In this document: positions 28,121 through 36,989 of the stretch, one piece after another
Layout: every line of letters begins with the position of its first letter
Position numbering within the stretch: the first letter of the stretch is position 1
Assembly (NCBI RefSeq): GCF_000685035.1
Contig: NZ_BAYB01000008.1
Span: 248,001 to 312,000, forward strand
Reading direction: 5' to 3'
Source: Paraburkholderia ferrariae NBRC 106233
Lineage (GTDB): Bacteria; Pseudomonadota; Gammaproteobacteria; Burkholderiales; Burkholderiaceae
DNA: 64,000 nucleotides
Notes under the pieces: generated by a model
Told to the model about the DNA's origin: nothing
Seen by the model: only the letters and a program-made list of their open reading frames with translations
The model's database searches: none
Made by a program: the position numbers and the translations under genes

Positions 28121-28657
28121 ATGAGCGCCGAAAAGCCCGCCGGGCGGCGTCTGGACCGCATCGACATTGCGATCCTGCAGCAGCTCCAGCAGAACGCGCG
28201 CATTACCAATGCCGAACTCGCACGGGCCGTGAACCTCTCGCCCACGCCCTGCTTCAACCGCGTGCGCGCACTGGAAAAGCTCGGGCTCTTTCGCCAGCAG
28301 GTGACATTGCTCGACGCGGATGCGCTCGGTCTGCACCTGAACGTGTTTATTCAGGTGAGCCTCGAAAAACAGGTGGAAGATGCGCTGCGCCGCTTCGAGC
28401 AGGCCGTGGGCGAGCGCCCGGAAGTGATGGAGTGCTATCTGATGACGGGCGACGCAGACTATCTGCTGCGCGTGGTCGTGCCGGACATGCAGAGCCTCGA
28501 GCGTTTCATCGTGCAATGGCTGACGAAGATCCCGGGCGTATCGAATATCCGCTCCAGCTTCGCACTGAAGCAGGTGCGCTACAAGACGGCGCTGCCGCTG
28601 CCGGCAACCGGCCTGACGCTCGCGGAGCGCGACGCGCAGCCCGACGACTGGGTTTAG
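28121..28657 (+). CDS. Lrp/AsnC-family transcriptional regulator
   Basis: A 178-aa Lrp/AsnC protein. The DNA-binding domain is about residues 10-65 ([40 protein letters not shown]) and the RAM ligand-binding domain is about 70-155 ([20 protein letters not shown]). AAGGA precedes the ATG. The 150-bp gap to the divergent E1 gene must contain both promoters and, by family habit, the binding sites. It most likely senses an amino acid such as methionine and activates the E1 gene. Confidence 0.92.
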   Translation: MSAEKPAGRRLDRIDIAILQQLQQNARITNAELARAVNLSPTPCFNRVRALEKLGLFRQQVTLLDADALGLHLNVFIQVSLEKQVEDALRRFEQAVGERPEVMECYLMTGDADYLLRVVVPDMQSLERFIVQWLTKIPGVSNIRSSFALKQVRYKTALPLPATGLTLAERDAQPDDWV

Positions 28658-28739
28658 CCGGGGCGCGCATCTTGCGCGCGCTCCTGCAACCCGAGCCGCT
28701 CGTTCATCCGGCGCCGCGGCCGGCCGTACGCTGCGCGTC

Positions 28740-29858
28740 TCAGGGCGCGGAACGCCCGGCGCGCCGGCACATCCAGGCGCGTGCCGGTGCCTCGGCCGCC
28801 GTGGCCACGTTGCGCCACCAGCTCTCGCCCCGGCGCGGCGAGCCGAGATCCAGCCGCTCGCCCATGCGCGGCGTCGCGAGGTCGATCGCACGCGCCGCGG
28901 CCAGTTCCGTCACGCGCTCGAACGGCTCCTGCCAGCGGTGCATCGCGAGGTCGAACGTGCCGTTGTGCACCGGCATGAGCCAGCGTCCGCGCAGATCGAC
29001 ATGCGCCTGCACGGTCTCTTCAGGCTGCATATGCACATAAGGCCATTGCTCGTTGTAGGCGCCCGTTTCGAGCATCGTCACGTCGAACGGGCCAAAGCGC
29101 TCGCCGATCTCGCGAAAGCCGTCGAAATAGCCCGTATCGCCGCTGAAGAACAAACGCAGATCGTCTTCGACGATCACCCACGACGCCCACAGCGTGCTGT
29201 TGCCGTCGTAGAGGCTGCGCCCCGAAAAATGCTGCGCGGGCGTGGCCGTGAACGACACGCCGTCGATCTGCGTGCCCTCCCACCAGTCGAACTGATGCAC
29301 TTTGGCCGCATCGACGCCCCACTCGATCAGGCGGTCGCCCACGCCGAGCGGCGTCAGGAACACGCCCGTCGTCGCGGCAAGCGCGCGCACCGTGTCGCGG
29401 TCCAGGTGGTCGTAGTGATCGTGCGAAAGCATCACGCCGCGCAGCGGCGGCAACGCGTCGAGCGCGATGGGCGGCGCGTGAAAGCGCTTCGGGCCGAGAT
29501 GGCGAAACGGCGAGGCACGCTCCGCGAACACGGGGTCGGTCAGCCAATACTGGCCGCGCAGTTTGAGCAGTAGGGTCGAATGGCCGAGCCGGTAAAGGCT
29601 GCGGTCCGGCGCGGCATCGAGCGTGGCGCGCGTGAGACGCTCCATGGGCAGGGTTGCCGCCGGCGTCGTGCCGCGCGGCTTGTTGAACAGCATGTTCCAG
29701 GCAATGCGCAGGGTGTTGCCGGCCGGCTCGACCGGGCGCGGCTTGACGTTGCGAAAGCGCGCGCCGTCGTGCTGCGGCGAAACGCCGAACCGGGCGCGCG
29801 AGCGTTCGGCGGTGACAAGACCCAAAGTGCGGCGCAGATAATCGGTCAGCGATACCAT
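28740..29858 (-). CDS. MBL-fold metallo-hydrolase (UlaG/RomA-like)
   Basis: A 372-aa metallo-beta-lactamase-fold protein of the NAPE-PLD/RomA-like branch. The metal-binding motif HDHYDHLD is at 146-153, preceded by LGHSTLLLKL and YWLTDPVF, and followed by FSGDTGYFDGF and MPVHNGTFDLAMH with later metal ligands. The ATG at 29858 is preferred, although an upstream in-frame ATG exists. It may hydrolyse a phosphodiester or lipid. It is divergent from a TetR regulator with an inverted repeat between them, so its expression is probably repressed by that protein. Confidence 0.88.
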   Translation of the reverse strand: MVSLTDYLRRTLGLVTAERSRARFGVSPQHDGARFRNVKPRPVEPAGNTLRIAWNMLFNKPRGTTPAATLPMERLTRATLDAAPDRSLYRLGHSTLLLKLRGQYWLTDPVFAERASPFRHLGPKRFHAPPIALDALPPLRGVMLSHDHYDHLDRDTVRALAATTGVFLTPLGVGDRLIEWGVDAAKVHQFDWWEGTQIDGVSFTATPAQHFSGRSLYDGNSTLWASWVIVEDDLRLFFSGDTGYFDGFREIGERFGPFDVTMLETGAYNEQWPYVHMQPEETVQAHVDLRGRWLMPVHNGTFDLAMHRWQEPFERVTELAAARAIDLATPRMGERLDLGSPRRGESWWRNVATAAEAPARAWMCRRAGRSAP

Positions 29859-29880
29859 GGAAGGAGTCCGGCGGAATAAG

Positions 29881-29896
29881 TACACTGCACAGTGTA
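29881..29896. promoter_or_regulatory. TetR-type operator between the MBL-fold and TetR genes
   Basis: TACACTG and CAGTGTA are perfect inverted halves separated by CA, and a further GTGTA follows. The element lies 23 bp from the start of the hydrolase gene and 45 bp before the regulator start, where it can block both promoters. Confidence 0.75.
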
Positions 29897-29940
29897 GTGT
29901 ATTTTTGAGAAAAGTAAACTCCCCGGTGTAAAATCAGCAT

Positions 29941-30555
29941 ATGGAATCGAGCACCGCCCCCCAACGCCTGACCGACCGCAAGCGCGCCGCCATCGTGGAA
30001 GCGGCCATCGAGGAATTTCTCGCGGCCGGCTTCGAGGCAACCAGCATGGACCGCATTGCGGCGCGTGCGTGCGTCTCGAAGCGCACGGTCTACAACCACT
30101 TCCCGAGCAAAGAAGCGCTGTTCGAAGCGATCATGCTGCAGCTCTGGGACGCGAGCCACGCCACGGACACCTCCCCCTGGCGCGCCGGCGAGCCCCTGCG
30201 CCCACAACTGGTCGAACTCCTGATGCGCAAGCTGCGCCTGCTGAACGACGCGTCGTTTCTCTCGCTGGCGCGCATGGCGATCGCGACGGCCATGCACGCG
30301 CCGGAGCGCGCGAACGACATGGTGACGCGCATGGGCGAGCGCGAGGAGGATTTGACGGTCTGGATCCGCGCAGCCACGGCAGCCGGGAGGCTCAACATCG
30401 ACGACCCGCTGTTCGCCTCGCAGCAGTTGCAGGGGCTCGTGAAGGCGTTTGCCTTCTGGCCGCAGGTGGCCATGGGCAAGGCGCCGCTTGACGAGGACGA
30501 ACAGAGGAAGGTGGCAGAAGCGGCCGCCGACATGTTTCTGGCACGCTATGCGTGA
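29941..30555 (+). CDS. TetR/AcrR-family transcriptional repressor
   Basis: A 204-aa TetR regulator. The N-terminal helix-turn-helix is at about 17-62 (FEATSMDRIAARACVSKRTV, YNHFPSKEALFEAI). The C-terminal ligand domain resembles the TetR_C_7/AefR-like type (QQLQGLVKAFAFWPQ). It probably represses itself and the divergent MBL-fold hydrolase through the inverted repeat at 29881-29896. Confidence 0.92.
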   Translation: MESSTAPQRLTDRKRAAIVEAAIEEFLAAGFEATSMDRIAARACVSKRTVYNHFPSKEALFEAIMLQLWDASHATDTSPWRAGEPLRPQLVELLMRKLRLLNDASFLSLARMAIATAMHAPERANDMVTRMGEREEDLTVWIRAATAAGRLNIDDPLFASQQLQGLVKAFAFWPQVAMGKAPLDEDEQRKVAEAAADMFLARYA

Positions 30556-30600
30556 GGAGAAACGGGGAGGCGGCTTTCGGGGTAGCGCGTCCGGGAGGCG

Positions 30601-30981
30601 TCAATCCCGATGGGAAAGCTGAAACACATTCCCTTCGGGGTCCTCTCCATCGCATAGCAGATACGGAAACCCCTCATAGCGCTTGGGCTCGCGCATCGAT
30701 ACCCCGGCAGACGACAAACTCCGGCACAGCGCCTCCAGCCCCGTATCGATAGAAAAGACCAGCTTCGCGTTGCTATGCGGCCCGCGTGGCGTTGCCGACC
30801 GATACGCCTCGCCCACGCGATGCAGCGCCAGCTCCACGCCGCCCACATCGAGCACGGCCCATTCGCCTTCGATCTCCTCTACCGCTGGAAAGCCGAAGTG
30901 CGTCTGATAAAACGACTTCAGCAACGACACATCGTGCACGTACAGGATCAGGCGAGACAGACGCGCGAGCGGGGTGGTCAT
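30601..30981 (-). CDS. VOC/glyoxalase superfamily protein
   Basis: A 126-aa vicinal-oxygen-chelate protein with the usual two beta-alpha-beta-beta-beta repeats: LSRLILYVHDVSLLKSFYQT at about 7-26, then VELALHRV, and at the end FPYLLCDGEDPEGNVFQLSH. It is a small cytosolic metalloenzyme-like or binding protein. It is convergent with the TetR gene. No substrate can be inferred. Confidence 0.88.
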   Translation of the reverse strand: MTTPLARLSRLILYVHDVSLLKSFYQTHFGFPAVEEIEGEWAVLDVGGVELALHRVGEAYRSATPRGPHSNAKLVFSIDTGLEALCRSLSSAGVSMREPKRYEGFPYLLCDGEDPEGNVFQLSHRD

Positions 30982-31098
30982 CTACGGTCTCCAGACACGG
31001 TGGCTTTTGGGTTGGATCGTTTTCGGGTTGGCCATACCTCGGTGGCCGTCCCGGCACTCTAGCAAAGAAGCGCGATCCAGACGCGCAGCCCGGCCGCG

Positions 31099-32505
31099 CT
31101 ACCCCCGCGCACCCGTCGCACGGGCAACGCATTGCCGCGCGAGCACATCGGTCGGGTCGATCAACCTCACGCGCGCCCGTCTGCCGACGAACGTCTCCTG
31201 CGGCAGCAGCAGGGGAAGTTCGGTGCAGCCCAGTATCACGGCCTCGACGCCCGCCTCGATCAAGCCCTCCAGCGCGGCGGCGACATCGTCCTGGCACGGC
31301 CCCGTCGTATGGCCCGCCTTGACGCCCTGAACCCCGTAGATCGCCGCCATCACGCGCGCCTGCAATGCCGGCTCCGGCACGATCTGGCGCAGCCCCTCTC
31401 GTTCGAGCGCCTTGCCGTATACGCCGCTCTCGATCGTGCCCGAAGTGGCCAGCACGCCCACCTCGCGCAGCGACGGAAACGTCTCGCGCAGATAGCGCAC
31501 CGTGACGCTCAGCATGTTGACGATCGGAATCGCGAGGTAGGGCTGAATGCGCTCCACGAACGCATGGGCCGTATTGCACGGAATGGCGATGACGTCTGCG
31601 CCGCCCTCCTCCAGCCGCTTGCAGGTGGCGTAGAGCGAGACGGTAGGATCGGCACCGTGGCCGATCAGGTTTTCGGTCCGGTCGGGAATCTGCGGATTCT
31701 GCTCCACCAGCAGCTTGATGTGATCCTGATCGCGCTGTGCCTGGGTGTTGCGCACGATCTTCTGGAGAAAATCGACAGTGGCTGCCGGGCCCACGCCACC
31801 CAGCACGCCGACCTTGAACGCCGGTAACGCAGGCTCGCAGCGGCCCGACAACGCGTACTGTGCATAGACGAGCGGCACGTCGATCAACGGCACGGAAAGC
31901 GCACGGCTTTCATCCCTGCCGTCCACGCGGTCCACCGCGCTCAACGCGCGCACGCCGGGCACGATAACCTGCGCGCCTTGCTCGACGAGGCGCGCGCAGG
32001 CCAGCGCCCGCGTCGCACGCCCGGCGCCCTCTTCGCAACGCGCATGGATCACCTCGAATTCGGGCATCGAGAAGTACCTCTCGAACAACCCGCTTGCGCG
32101 CACCGTCTCCGAAACCAATACGCCGATGCGGCGAACGCCCGGAAAAAATTCGCGCACATGCGCACGCACGGCCTCCACCATATCGACGATCGGCAAGCGC
32201 GTATTCGCTCTCAGTTCGTCGATAAACGTGTGGCTCGCGAAGCACGGCAACAGCACCGTCGTCGCGCCGCGTCGCTCGAAAACGCGGATCGCATCGAAGA
32301 TCCGGAGTTTGTGCGCCGTCAACGGCGCCGCATCGCACGCGGGGGCACGCAGCGCAGGCGCCGCGAAAAACGCTTCCGCCTGACCATTGCCGTCCCTGCC
32401 CGAATCTTCCCTTAGCAATCCGAACATTTCTTCGGAGCTGGCGAGCGGTTCGATTCCGGCAACCACGCCTGGCCGCTGCCGGCCCCCGTCGTACCGGCCA
32501 TTCAT
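31099..32505 (-). CDS. Double-domain aspartate/glutamate racemase-family protein
   Basis: A 468-aa protein formed of two Asp/Glu racemase-type units. The C-terminal unit (about 230-468) is complete: VGVLGGVGPAATVDFLQKI, first catalytic Cys310 in IPCNTAH and second Cys427 in LGCTELP. The N-terminal unit (about 10-225) is degenerate: it keeps Cys88 in LLPCFASH, but the second site reads VIVPGVRALS without Cys. Its start overlaps the dctA stop by 4 bp (ATGA), so transport and racemisation are coupled. It probably interconverts D- and L-aspartate or glutamate, or a related dicarboxylate such as maleate. Confidence 0.82.
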   Translation of the reverse strand: MNGRYDGGRQRPGVVAGIEPLASSEEMFGLLREDSGRDGNGQAEAFFAAPALRAPACDAAPLTAHKLRIFDAIRVFERRGATTVLLPCFASHTFIDELRANTRLPIVDMVEAVRAHVREFFPGVRRIGVLVSETVRASGLFERYFSMPEFEVIHARCEEGAGRATRALACARLVEQGAQVIVPGVRALSAVDRVDGRDESRALSVPLIDVPLVYAQYALSGRCEPALPAFKVGVLGGVGPAATVDFLQKIVRNTQAQRDQDHIKLLVEQNPQIPDRTENLIGHGADPTVSLYATCKRLEEGGADVIAIPCNTAHAFVERIQPYLAIPIVNMLSVTVRYLRETFPSLREVGVLATSGTIESGVYGKALEREGLRQIVPEPALQARVMAAIYGVQGVKAGHTTGPCQDDVAAALEGLIEAGVEAVILGCTELPLLLPQETFVGRRARVRLIDPTDVLARQCVARATGARG

Positions 32506-33785
32506 TGCGCTTCGCCCGGAACCTGGGCGAAAACCGCTGCGCCGGCCTCCTCCTGCACCGGTTCGCGTGCGTCCTCCCACTTCGCGATCACGGCGGTCGC
32601 CACGCTGTTGCCGATCACGTTGGTCATGGTACGGCCCATGTCGAGAATCTGGTCGATGGCGAGCACCATGGCCACCCCGGCCGCCGGCAGATGGAACATG
32701 GGCGCAACGGCGGCCACCACCACCACGGAGCCGCGCGGCACGCTCGCCATGCCCTTGCTGCTCAGCATCAGCACGAGCAGCATGAAAATCTGCTGCGAAA
32801 CAGGCATGTCCACGCCAAAGGCCTGCGCGATGAAGATGGCGGCGAACGCCTGGTACATCATCGAGCCGTCCAGATTGAACGCGTAGCCAAGCGGCAGCGT
32901 GAAGCCCACCACCTTTTTCGGAACGCCGAACTTCTCCAGTTGCTCGGTCAGGCGCGGATAAGCCGCTTCGCTGCTTGCCGTGGAAAACGCGATCATCGCA
33001 GGTTCGCGCACTGCCTTGAGCAGTACGAACGTACGCCGGCCGAGGAACGCATAGCCCACGCCGATCAGAATGACCCACAACAGCGCAAGCCCGAGATAAA
33101 ACGCACCGATCAGCTTGCCGTACGTGTACAGCACGTCGAGCCCGCGCAGCGTGACCGCCGAGGCGATCGCCCCGAACACGCCAAGCGGCGCAGCCCGCAT
33201 GACGTAGTGCGTGACGCGCAGCATCACGGGCACCATGCCGTCGATCGCGGCAATGACCACGGCCACGCGCGGGTCGCGCTTGAGTGCGCCGAGGGCCAGA
33301 CCGAAGAACACCGAGAACACCAGGATCTGCAGAATGTCGTTGCGCGCCATCGCGTCGAGCAGGCTGGTGGGAAATGCGTGGGTCAGCACGTCCCTCGCGT
33401 TGAGCGCGGCTGTGTTCAAGCCGGTCACCGTTTCGCCCGGGCCGGCCACCATGTGCAGCCCGGCGCCGGGCTGCAGCGCATTGGCCAGCAACAGCCCGAG
33501 CGCGAGCGAAACGAGCGAAGCACCGACGAACCAGCCCACCGAACGCAGGCCAATGCGGCCCACATCCTGCCCGCTGTCCATGCCCGCAAGCCCCGAAACG
33601 AGCGTGACGAACACAAGCGGTGCGATGATCATCTTGATGAGCCGCAGGAAGATATCGGTGACGATCGAGAAGTCGCCCGCGATGGCTTTCAGCGTGGCAG
33701 GATCGGCGGCGGTGTGGCACGCGTAGCCCGTGGCCACGCCCAGCAGCATGCCGATGCCGATATTCAATGTGAGGCGATTTTTCAT
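32502..33785 (-). CDS. dctA: Dicarboxylate/amino acid:cation symporter (DctA family)
   Basis: A 427-aa DAACS-family symporter. Recognisable parts are IFLRLIKMIIAPLVFVTLVS near the third helix, the serine-rich hairpin AFSTASSEAAYPRLTEQLEK, and the family motif FNLDGSMMYQAFAAIFIAQA, followed by the second hairpin MLSSKGMASVPRGS. It imports C4-dicarboxylates or acidic amino acids using a cation gradient. It is coupled to the racemase-family gene, and a LysR gene lies 194 bp upstream in the same direction. A different acidic substrate from the housekeeping DctA is likely. Confidence 0.9.
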   Translation of the reverse strand: MKNRLTLNIGIGMLLGVATGYACHTAADPATLKAIAGDFSIVTDIFLRLIKMIIAPLVFVTLVSGLAGMDSGQDVGRIGLRSVGWFVGASLVSLALGLLLANALQPGAGLHMVAGPGETVTGLNTAALNARDVLTHAFPTSLLDAMARNDILQILVFSVFFGLALGALKRDPRVAVVIAAIDGMVPVMLRVTHYVMRAAPLGVFGAIASAVTLRGLDVLYTYGKLIGAFYLGLALLWVILIGVGYAFLGRRTFVLLKAVREPAMIAFSTASSEAAYPRLTEQLEKFGVPKKVVGFTLPLGYAFNLDGSMMYQAFAAIFIAQAFGVDMPVSQQIFMLLVLMLSSKGMASVPRGSVVVVAAVAPMFHLPAAGVAMVLAIDQILDMGRTMTNVIGNSVATAVIAKWEDAREPVQEEAGAAVFAQVPGEAQ

Positions 33786-33979
33786 GTCCGTCCTTCAGTG
33801 GCCCGTTCGATGACCCGGTGGCAGCATGGCGGCGCCATGCTCGCGAAGAAACCGGACGCGACGCCGTAAAGGGCATCGCGCCGAAGTCAGAGCGGATGGT
33901 AGAGAGGGACAGAAAAACGTTGATGCCGGTGCGGTATGCGCGTATGCGAAACCCGCATAAGCCGGGAAAACCCTGGCGC

Positions 33980-34888
33980 TCAGCCCGGCGCGGCGGTACG
34001 GAAGTGCTGCCAGAGCGTATCGAGGAATTCGCTGCGGTTGGAGACGTCACGATACGCACGCAGCTCGACATCGAGGTTCCAGCCGCTGGGGCCGGCCGGC
34101 ACGAGCTCGCCCGCAGCGAGTTCCGCGGCAATCGCGCTCTTCGGCAGCCACGCAATGCCCTCGCCTTCCATCACCAGCTTCTTGAGCACTTCCGCCATGT
34201 CCGATTCGTAGTGGAGCCGCAGCGCGGGCGTGGTGGCCGCGCGGCCGAGCAGCAACGAAACGCAGCGGCCGAAGTAGCTCGTTTCCGTGTACGAGATGTG
34301 AGGCAGGGGCTCTGCCGCGGTGCCCGGCAGCCGGAACCGCGGCGCCGAGCGCGGATTGGGCCGGCTAGCCGGCATGAGCGTATCGATCCCCACGCGCACG
34401 TGCTCGTACTTCGCGGGGTCGAGATGCAGCGGAAGTTCCGGGTGGTGATACGCGAACATCAGCTCGCAATTGCCGTTCACGAGCATCAGGATCGAGTCGT
34501 GCACGTTCGTCGGCACGACCCGCGCGCGCACTTCGCCGAAGTCGGCGGCGAGCGCCTTGAGCCATGCGGGCAGAAAGTTCAGCGCGATCGTATGGCCCGC
34601 GGCGATCTGCAGGCTCTTGCCCGCAATGCGCTGCTCGGTGCGGATGATGGCGCGCGTGTCGAAGAGCTTGCTGAGGATGTCTTCCGCCACCTCGCGAAAG
34701 AGCTGGCCGGCAGGCGTGAGCACGGGCGGGAAGCTGCTGCGGTCGATCAGCTCCGCGCCCACCCACTGTTCGAGCGACTGGATCCGCCGGCTAAAACCCG
34801 ATTGCGTCACGTTGCGGAATTCCGCCGCGCGCGAAAAGCTCTGATACTGAGCGAGGGCGACGAAGTCCTCGATCCATTTGATTTCCAT
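33980..34888 (-). CDS. LysR-family transcriptional regulator (HypT-like)
   Basis: A 302-aa LysR protein starting MEIKWIEDFVALAQYQSFSR, with the helix-turn-helix at about 14-60 (FRNVTQSGFSRRIQSLEQWV). This N terminus, with WIEDF and TQSGFSRRI, is typical of the HypT/YjiE-like branch. The frame is open 11 codons upstream (to 34921), but the family begins at the chosen ATG. It precedes the dctA/racemase pair on the same strand and is a plausible activator of it. Confidence 0.88.
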   Translation of the reverse strand: MEIKWIEDFVALAQYQSFSRAAEFRNVTQSGFSRRIQSLEQWVGAELIDRSSFPPVLTPAGQLFREVAEDILSKLFDTRAIIRTEQRIAGKSLQIAAGHTIALNFLPAWLKALAADFGEVRARVVPTNVHDSILMLVNGNCELMFAYHHPELPLHLDPAKYEHVRVGIDTLMPASRPNPRSAPRFRLPGTAAEPLPHISYTETSYFGRCVSLLLGRAATTPALRLHYESDMAEVLKKLVMEGEGIAWLPKSAIAAELAAGELVPAGPSGWNLDVELRAYRDVSNRSEFLDTLWQHFRTAAPG

Positions 34889-34961
34889 ACGCTTCGGGTG
34901 CTCGTGCTTGCGGAAGCGCACATTGTACGCTGGCGCCTCGCGCGCCCTGTGCGCCGCACGC

Positions 34962-35246
34962 TCACGGCGGTGGGGGCACGCCGCCCAGTTGCACCGCCTT
35001 CACGGCAGCGGCTTCGATCACGCGATGCGCATCGTGATACGCGTCGCCGGTCAGCGTCTGATAGTCCTTCAGGCATTGCAGGCCCTCTGCAAAAGCACCG
35101 CCGCCAATGCACGCGCGCAGCGCAGCGGCTTGCGAAAGCGCCGGATAGCGCGCCTCGGCTTCGTCGAGAAAACCGCGCATGGCGTCGTGCAGATCGTCGT
35201 ACGTTTGCGCCTGGTTGATGCCGTTGATTCGCTCGTCGGGTGTCAT
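34962..35246 (-). CDS. Hypothetical protein, 94 aa
   Basis: A small, mostly helical, acidic protein (MTPDERINGINQAQTYDDLH at the start) ending in a Pro-rich tail. I recognise no family. Codon use and base composition match the surrounding genes, and it does not overlap another gene, so it is probably real. It lies 73 bp upstream of the LysR gene on the same strand. Confidence 0.55.
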   Translation of the reverse strand: MTPDERINGINQAQTYDDLHDAMRGFLDEAEARYPALSQAAALRACIGGGAFAEGLQCLKDYQTLTGDAYHDAHRVIEAAAVKAVQLGGVPPPP

Positions 35247-35408
35247 GATTCCACTCCGCGTCGTATCGAAGGAACCAGCATAGCGCAACGTCGGCGAGCG
35301 CGTGCCCTTGCCCGTGCCGGGATTGCTGCAGCGCAGTGAAAATCTCCTCTGGTTATTTCGCAATCCAAAACAAACTGCGCGCTGCAAAGCCACCAAATCG
35401 CGATGCCG

Positions 35409-35711
35409 CTACCCGTTGTTCGAAGGCCCGCCGGCCGCGTGCTGCCTCGGCATGCAGTCCCGCGCATATTCGGCGCCCAGCCGGTCGCGCGCGGCGCTGA
35501 TGTCGGGCGAGTAATTGTCGATGGCCGGGCGATATCCCACCGACTCCAGCTCCGCCATCTCCCGCGCGACATCGGCCTGGGTGAGCGGGCCGTGCGCAGG
35601 CTTGAAGGGATAGCTGTTGCACTCTTCGCGCGTGAGGTGCCCGGAGGCGAAGGCGAGAGAACTCCCCGCCATGAGGACGAGCGGCAGCAGCCGCCTGAGC
35701 GTTGCGTTCAT
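35409..35711 (-). CDS. DUF4148 domain periplasmic protein
   Basis: A 100-aa protein with a signal peptide (RLLPLVLMAGSSLAFAS, cleavage near residue 23). It then has LTREECNSYPFKPAHGPLTQ and ADVAREMAELESVGYRPA, the pattern of the DUF4148 family that is abundant in Burkholderiaceae. Function unknown. It is a single gene with about 160 bp before the next gene. Confidence 0.8.
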   Translation of the reverse strand: MNATLRRLLPLVLMAGSSLAFASGHLTREECNSYPFKPAHGPLTQADVAREMAELESVGYRPAIDNYSPDISAARDRLGAEYARDCMPRQHAAGGPSNNG

Positions 35712-36045
35712 GATGTGTCTTCCTCCATGTCATGAAACCGGATGCAGCCGCCGCTATGGGTTTTCGATCGGCTGCGTTCCCAGATTAGGCGCAGGCGCTC
35801 GACATTCCGGCCTCATTGACGTGAACTTATTGTCATGCTGCTCGCCAACCGCGGCTTTCTCGCACAGTTGTTCTGCCCTGGTTTCGATACGGCGACGGAA
35901 ATGGGCGCGCGGCTACATCATCATCGGCATCGACATCTTCGCGCTGAGCGGGATTGCCTCTGTCGTGATCTACCGGGGTGACGGGTTTCGACGAAACCGG
36001 CGTTTCGCCTCAACCCGGATTGAATAAGGGTTAAACCAACCCTTT
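35712..36045. other. Intergenic region with a possible membrane-protein remnant
   Basis: 334 bp without a confident gene. On the plus strand the frame ending at 36027 contains a hydrophobic stretch (ARGYIIIGIDIFALSGIASV) followed by basic residues. It has no start with a ribosome site and could be a decayed membrane protein, or chance. Confidence 0.3.
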
Positions 36046-36276
36046 CTACTGATGCGTTAATTCCTTCGAACCGGCGCGCGCGAGGCTCAGCAGCACCTGG
36101 CTGCCGTCGTTGCGCGCCGCCTCTTCTTTCGAAAACGTCTGCTCGCTATACGCAATCAGCCTGAAGCCGCCGCCCGCGGCACGCGGAACGGTAATGCCCC
36201 AATGCCAGCCGCCGTCCTGCTCGAATACGTGCAGGATCGGATCGGCGCTTACCTCCAAGGCTTCTAACGTCGTCAT
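36046..36276 (-). CDS. Hypothetical protein, 76 aa
   Basis: A small protein of unknown family (MTTLEALEVSADPILHVFEQ at the start, WHWGITVPRAAGGGFRLIAY in the middle). I chose the ATG at 36276 because GGGAGGA precedes it at good spacing; the open frame runs further upstream to 36330 without a ribosome site. The excellent ribosome site and normal codon use support a real gene. Confidence 0.6.
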   Translation of the reverse strand: MTTLEALEVSADPILHVFEQDGGWHWGITVPRAAGGGFRLIAYSEQTFSKEEAARNDGSQVLLSLARAGSKELTHQ

Positions 36277-36490
36277 GGCGCATCCTCCCGTCATGGCACG
36301 ACTGCGCTCACACCGACGCGAACGCACCAATCCAGTCTAGCCGGATTTCGCTGCATTGCAATATGGCCGCCGTTGTAAAAATGTAAATGGGCATTCGCCA
36401 TAATTTTGAAAAATCCTGGTATCCGGGCGAGATGTGCGACGATCAATGCACGGCAATAGTGAAATGCATGCCGGGATTGACGGGGGTTCT

Positions 36491-36814
36491 ATGAGCAATC
36501 ATTCGCTCATCTGGGCGGGAGTGCCGCACAACAGTGATGGCGTGGTGTTTCAGGCTCGCATTTTCCACGGGTTTCAACGCTTTCATGTGTCACGCCGCGT
36601 ATTGGAGGAAGTGTTCGGACTCGAGCGCAAAGCGTCGGACGCGCGGCAACTGGAAGTGTTCTACGCGGTCTTCGCGGAAATTTTGAGCCATGCGCGTGAC
36701 AAACGTTCGATAGCCGGGTCGGACACCGTTGCGCTCGTGCCCGCCGATTTTCCCACCTGCGACCGGGCAGCCCATGCCGTGCACGCCGGCGCCGGGGCAC
36801 GCCGTCTGCAGTAG
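36491..36814 (+). CDS. Small DUF1488-like protein
   Basis: A 107-aa protein starting MSNHSLIWAGVPHNSDGVVF. The stretches VFQARIFHGFQRFHVSRRVL and EEVFGLERKASDARQLEVFY recall the DUF1488 pattern (an FxVSxxxLEdxFG core). Earlier in-frame ATGs at 36434 and 36446-36470 lack better ribosome sites. Function unknown. The family link is tentative. Confidence 0.5.
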   Translation: MSNHSLIWAGVPHNSDGVVFQARIFHGFQRFHVSRRVLEEVFGLERKASDARQLEVFYAVFAEILSHARDKRSIAGSDTVALVPADFPTCDRAAHAVHAGAGARRLQ

Positions 36815-36989
36815 CTTTCGTCAGTTCGGGAACGGCGCGAGCGGCAGCGCCGCTTCGGCAAAGCGCTGCTCGATAAAATCGGGCAGCGTGCGCACGTGAG
36901 GCGCCACGCGGCGCGATATAGGGCGTGCGCTGGAAATCACGTGGACGGGCATCTTCGAGCGTTTGCAGCGCGTGCCGGCCAACTTCCGT

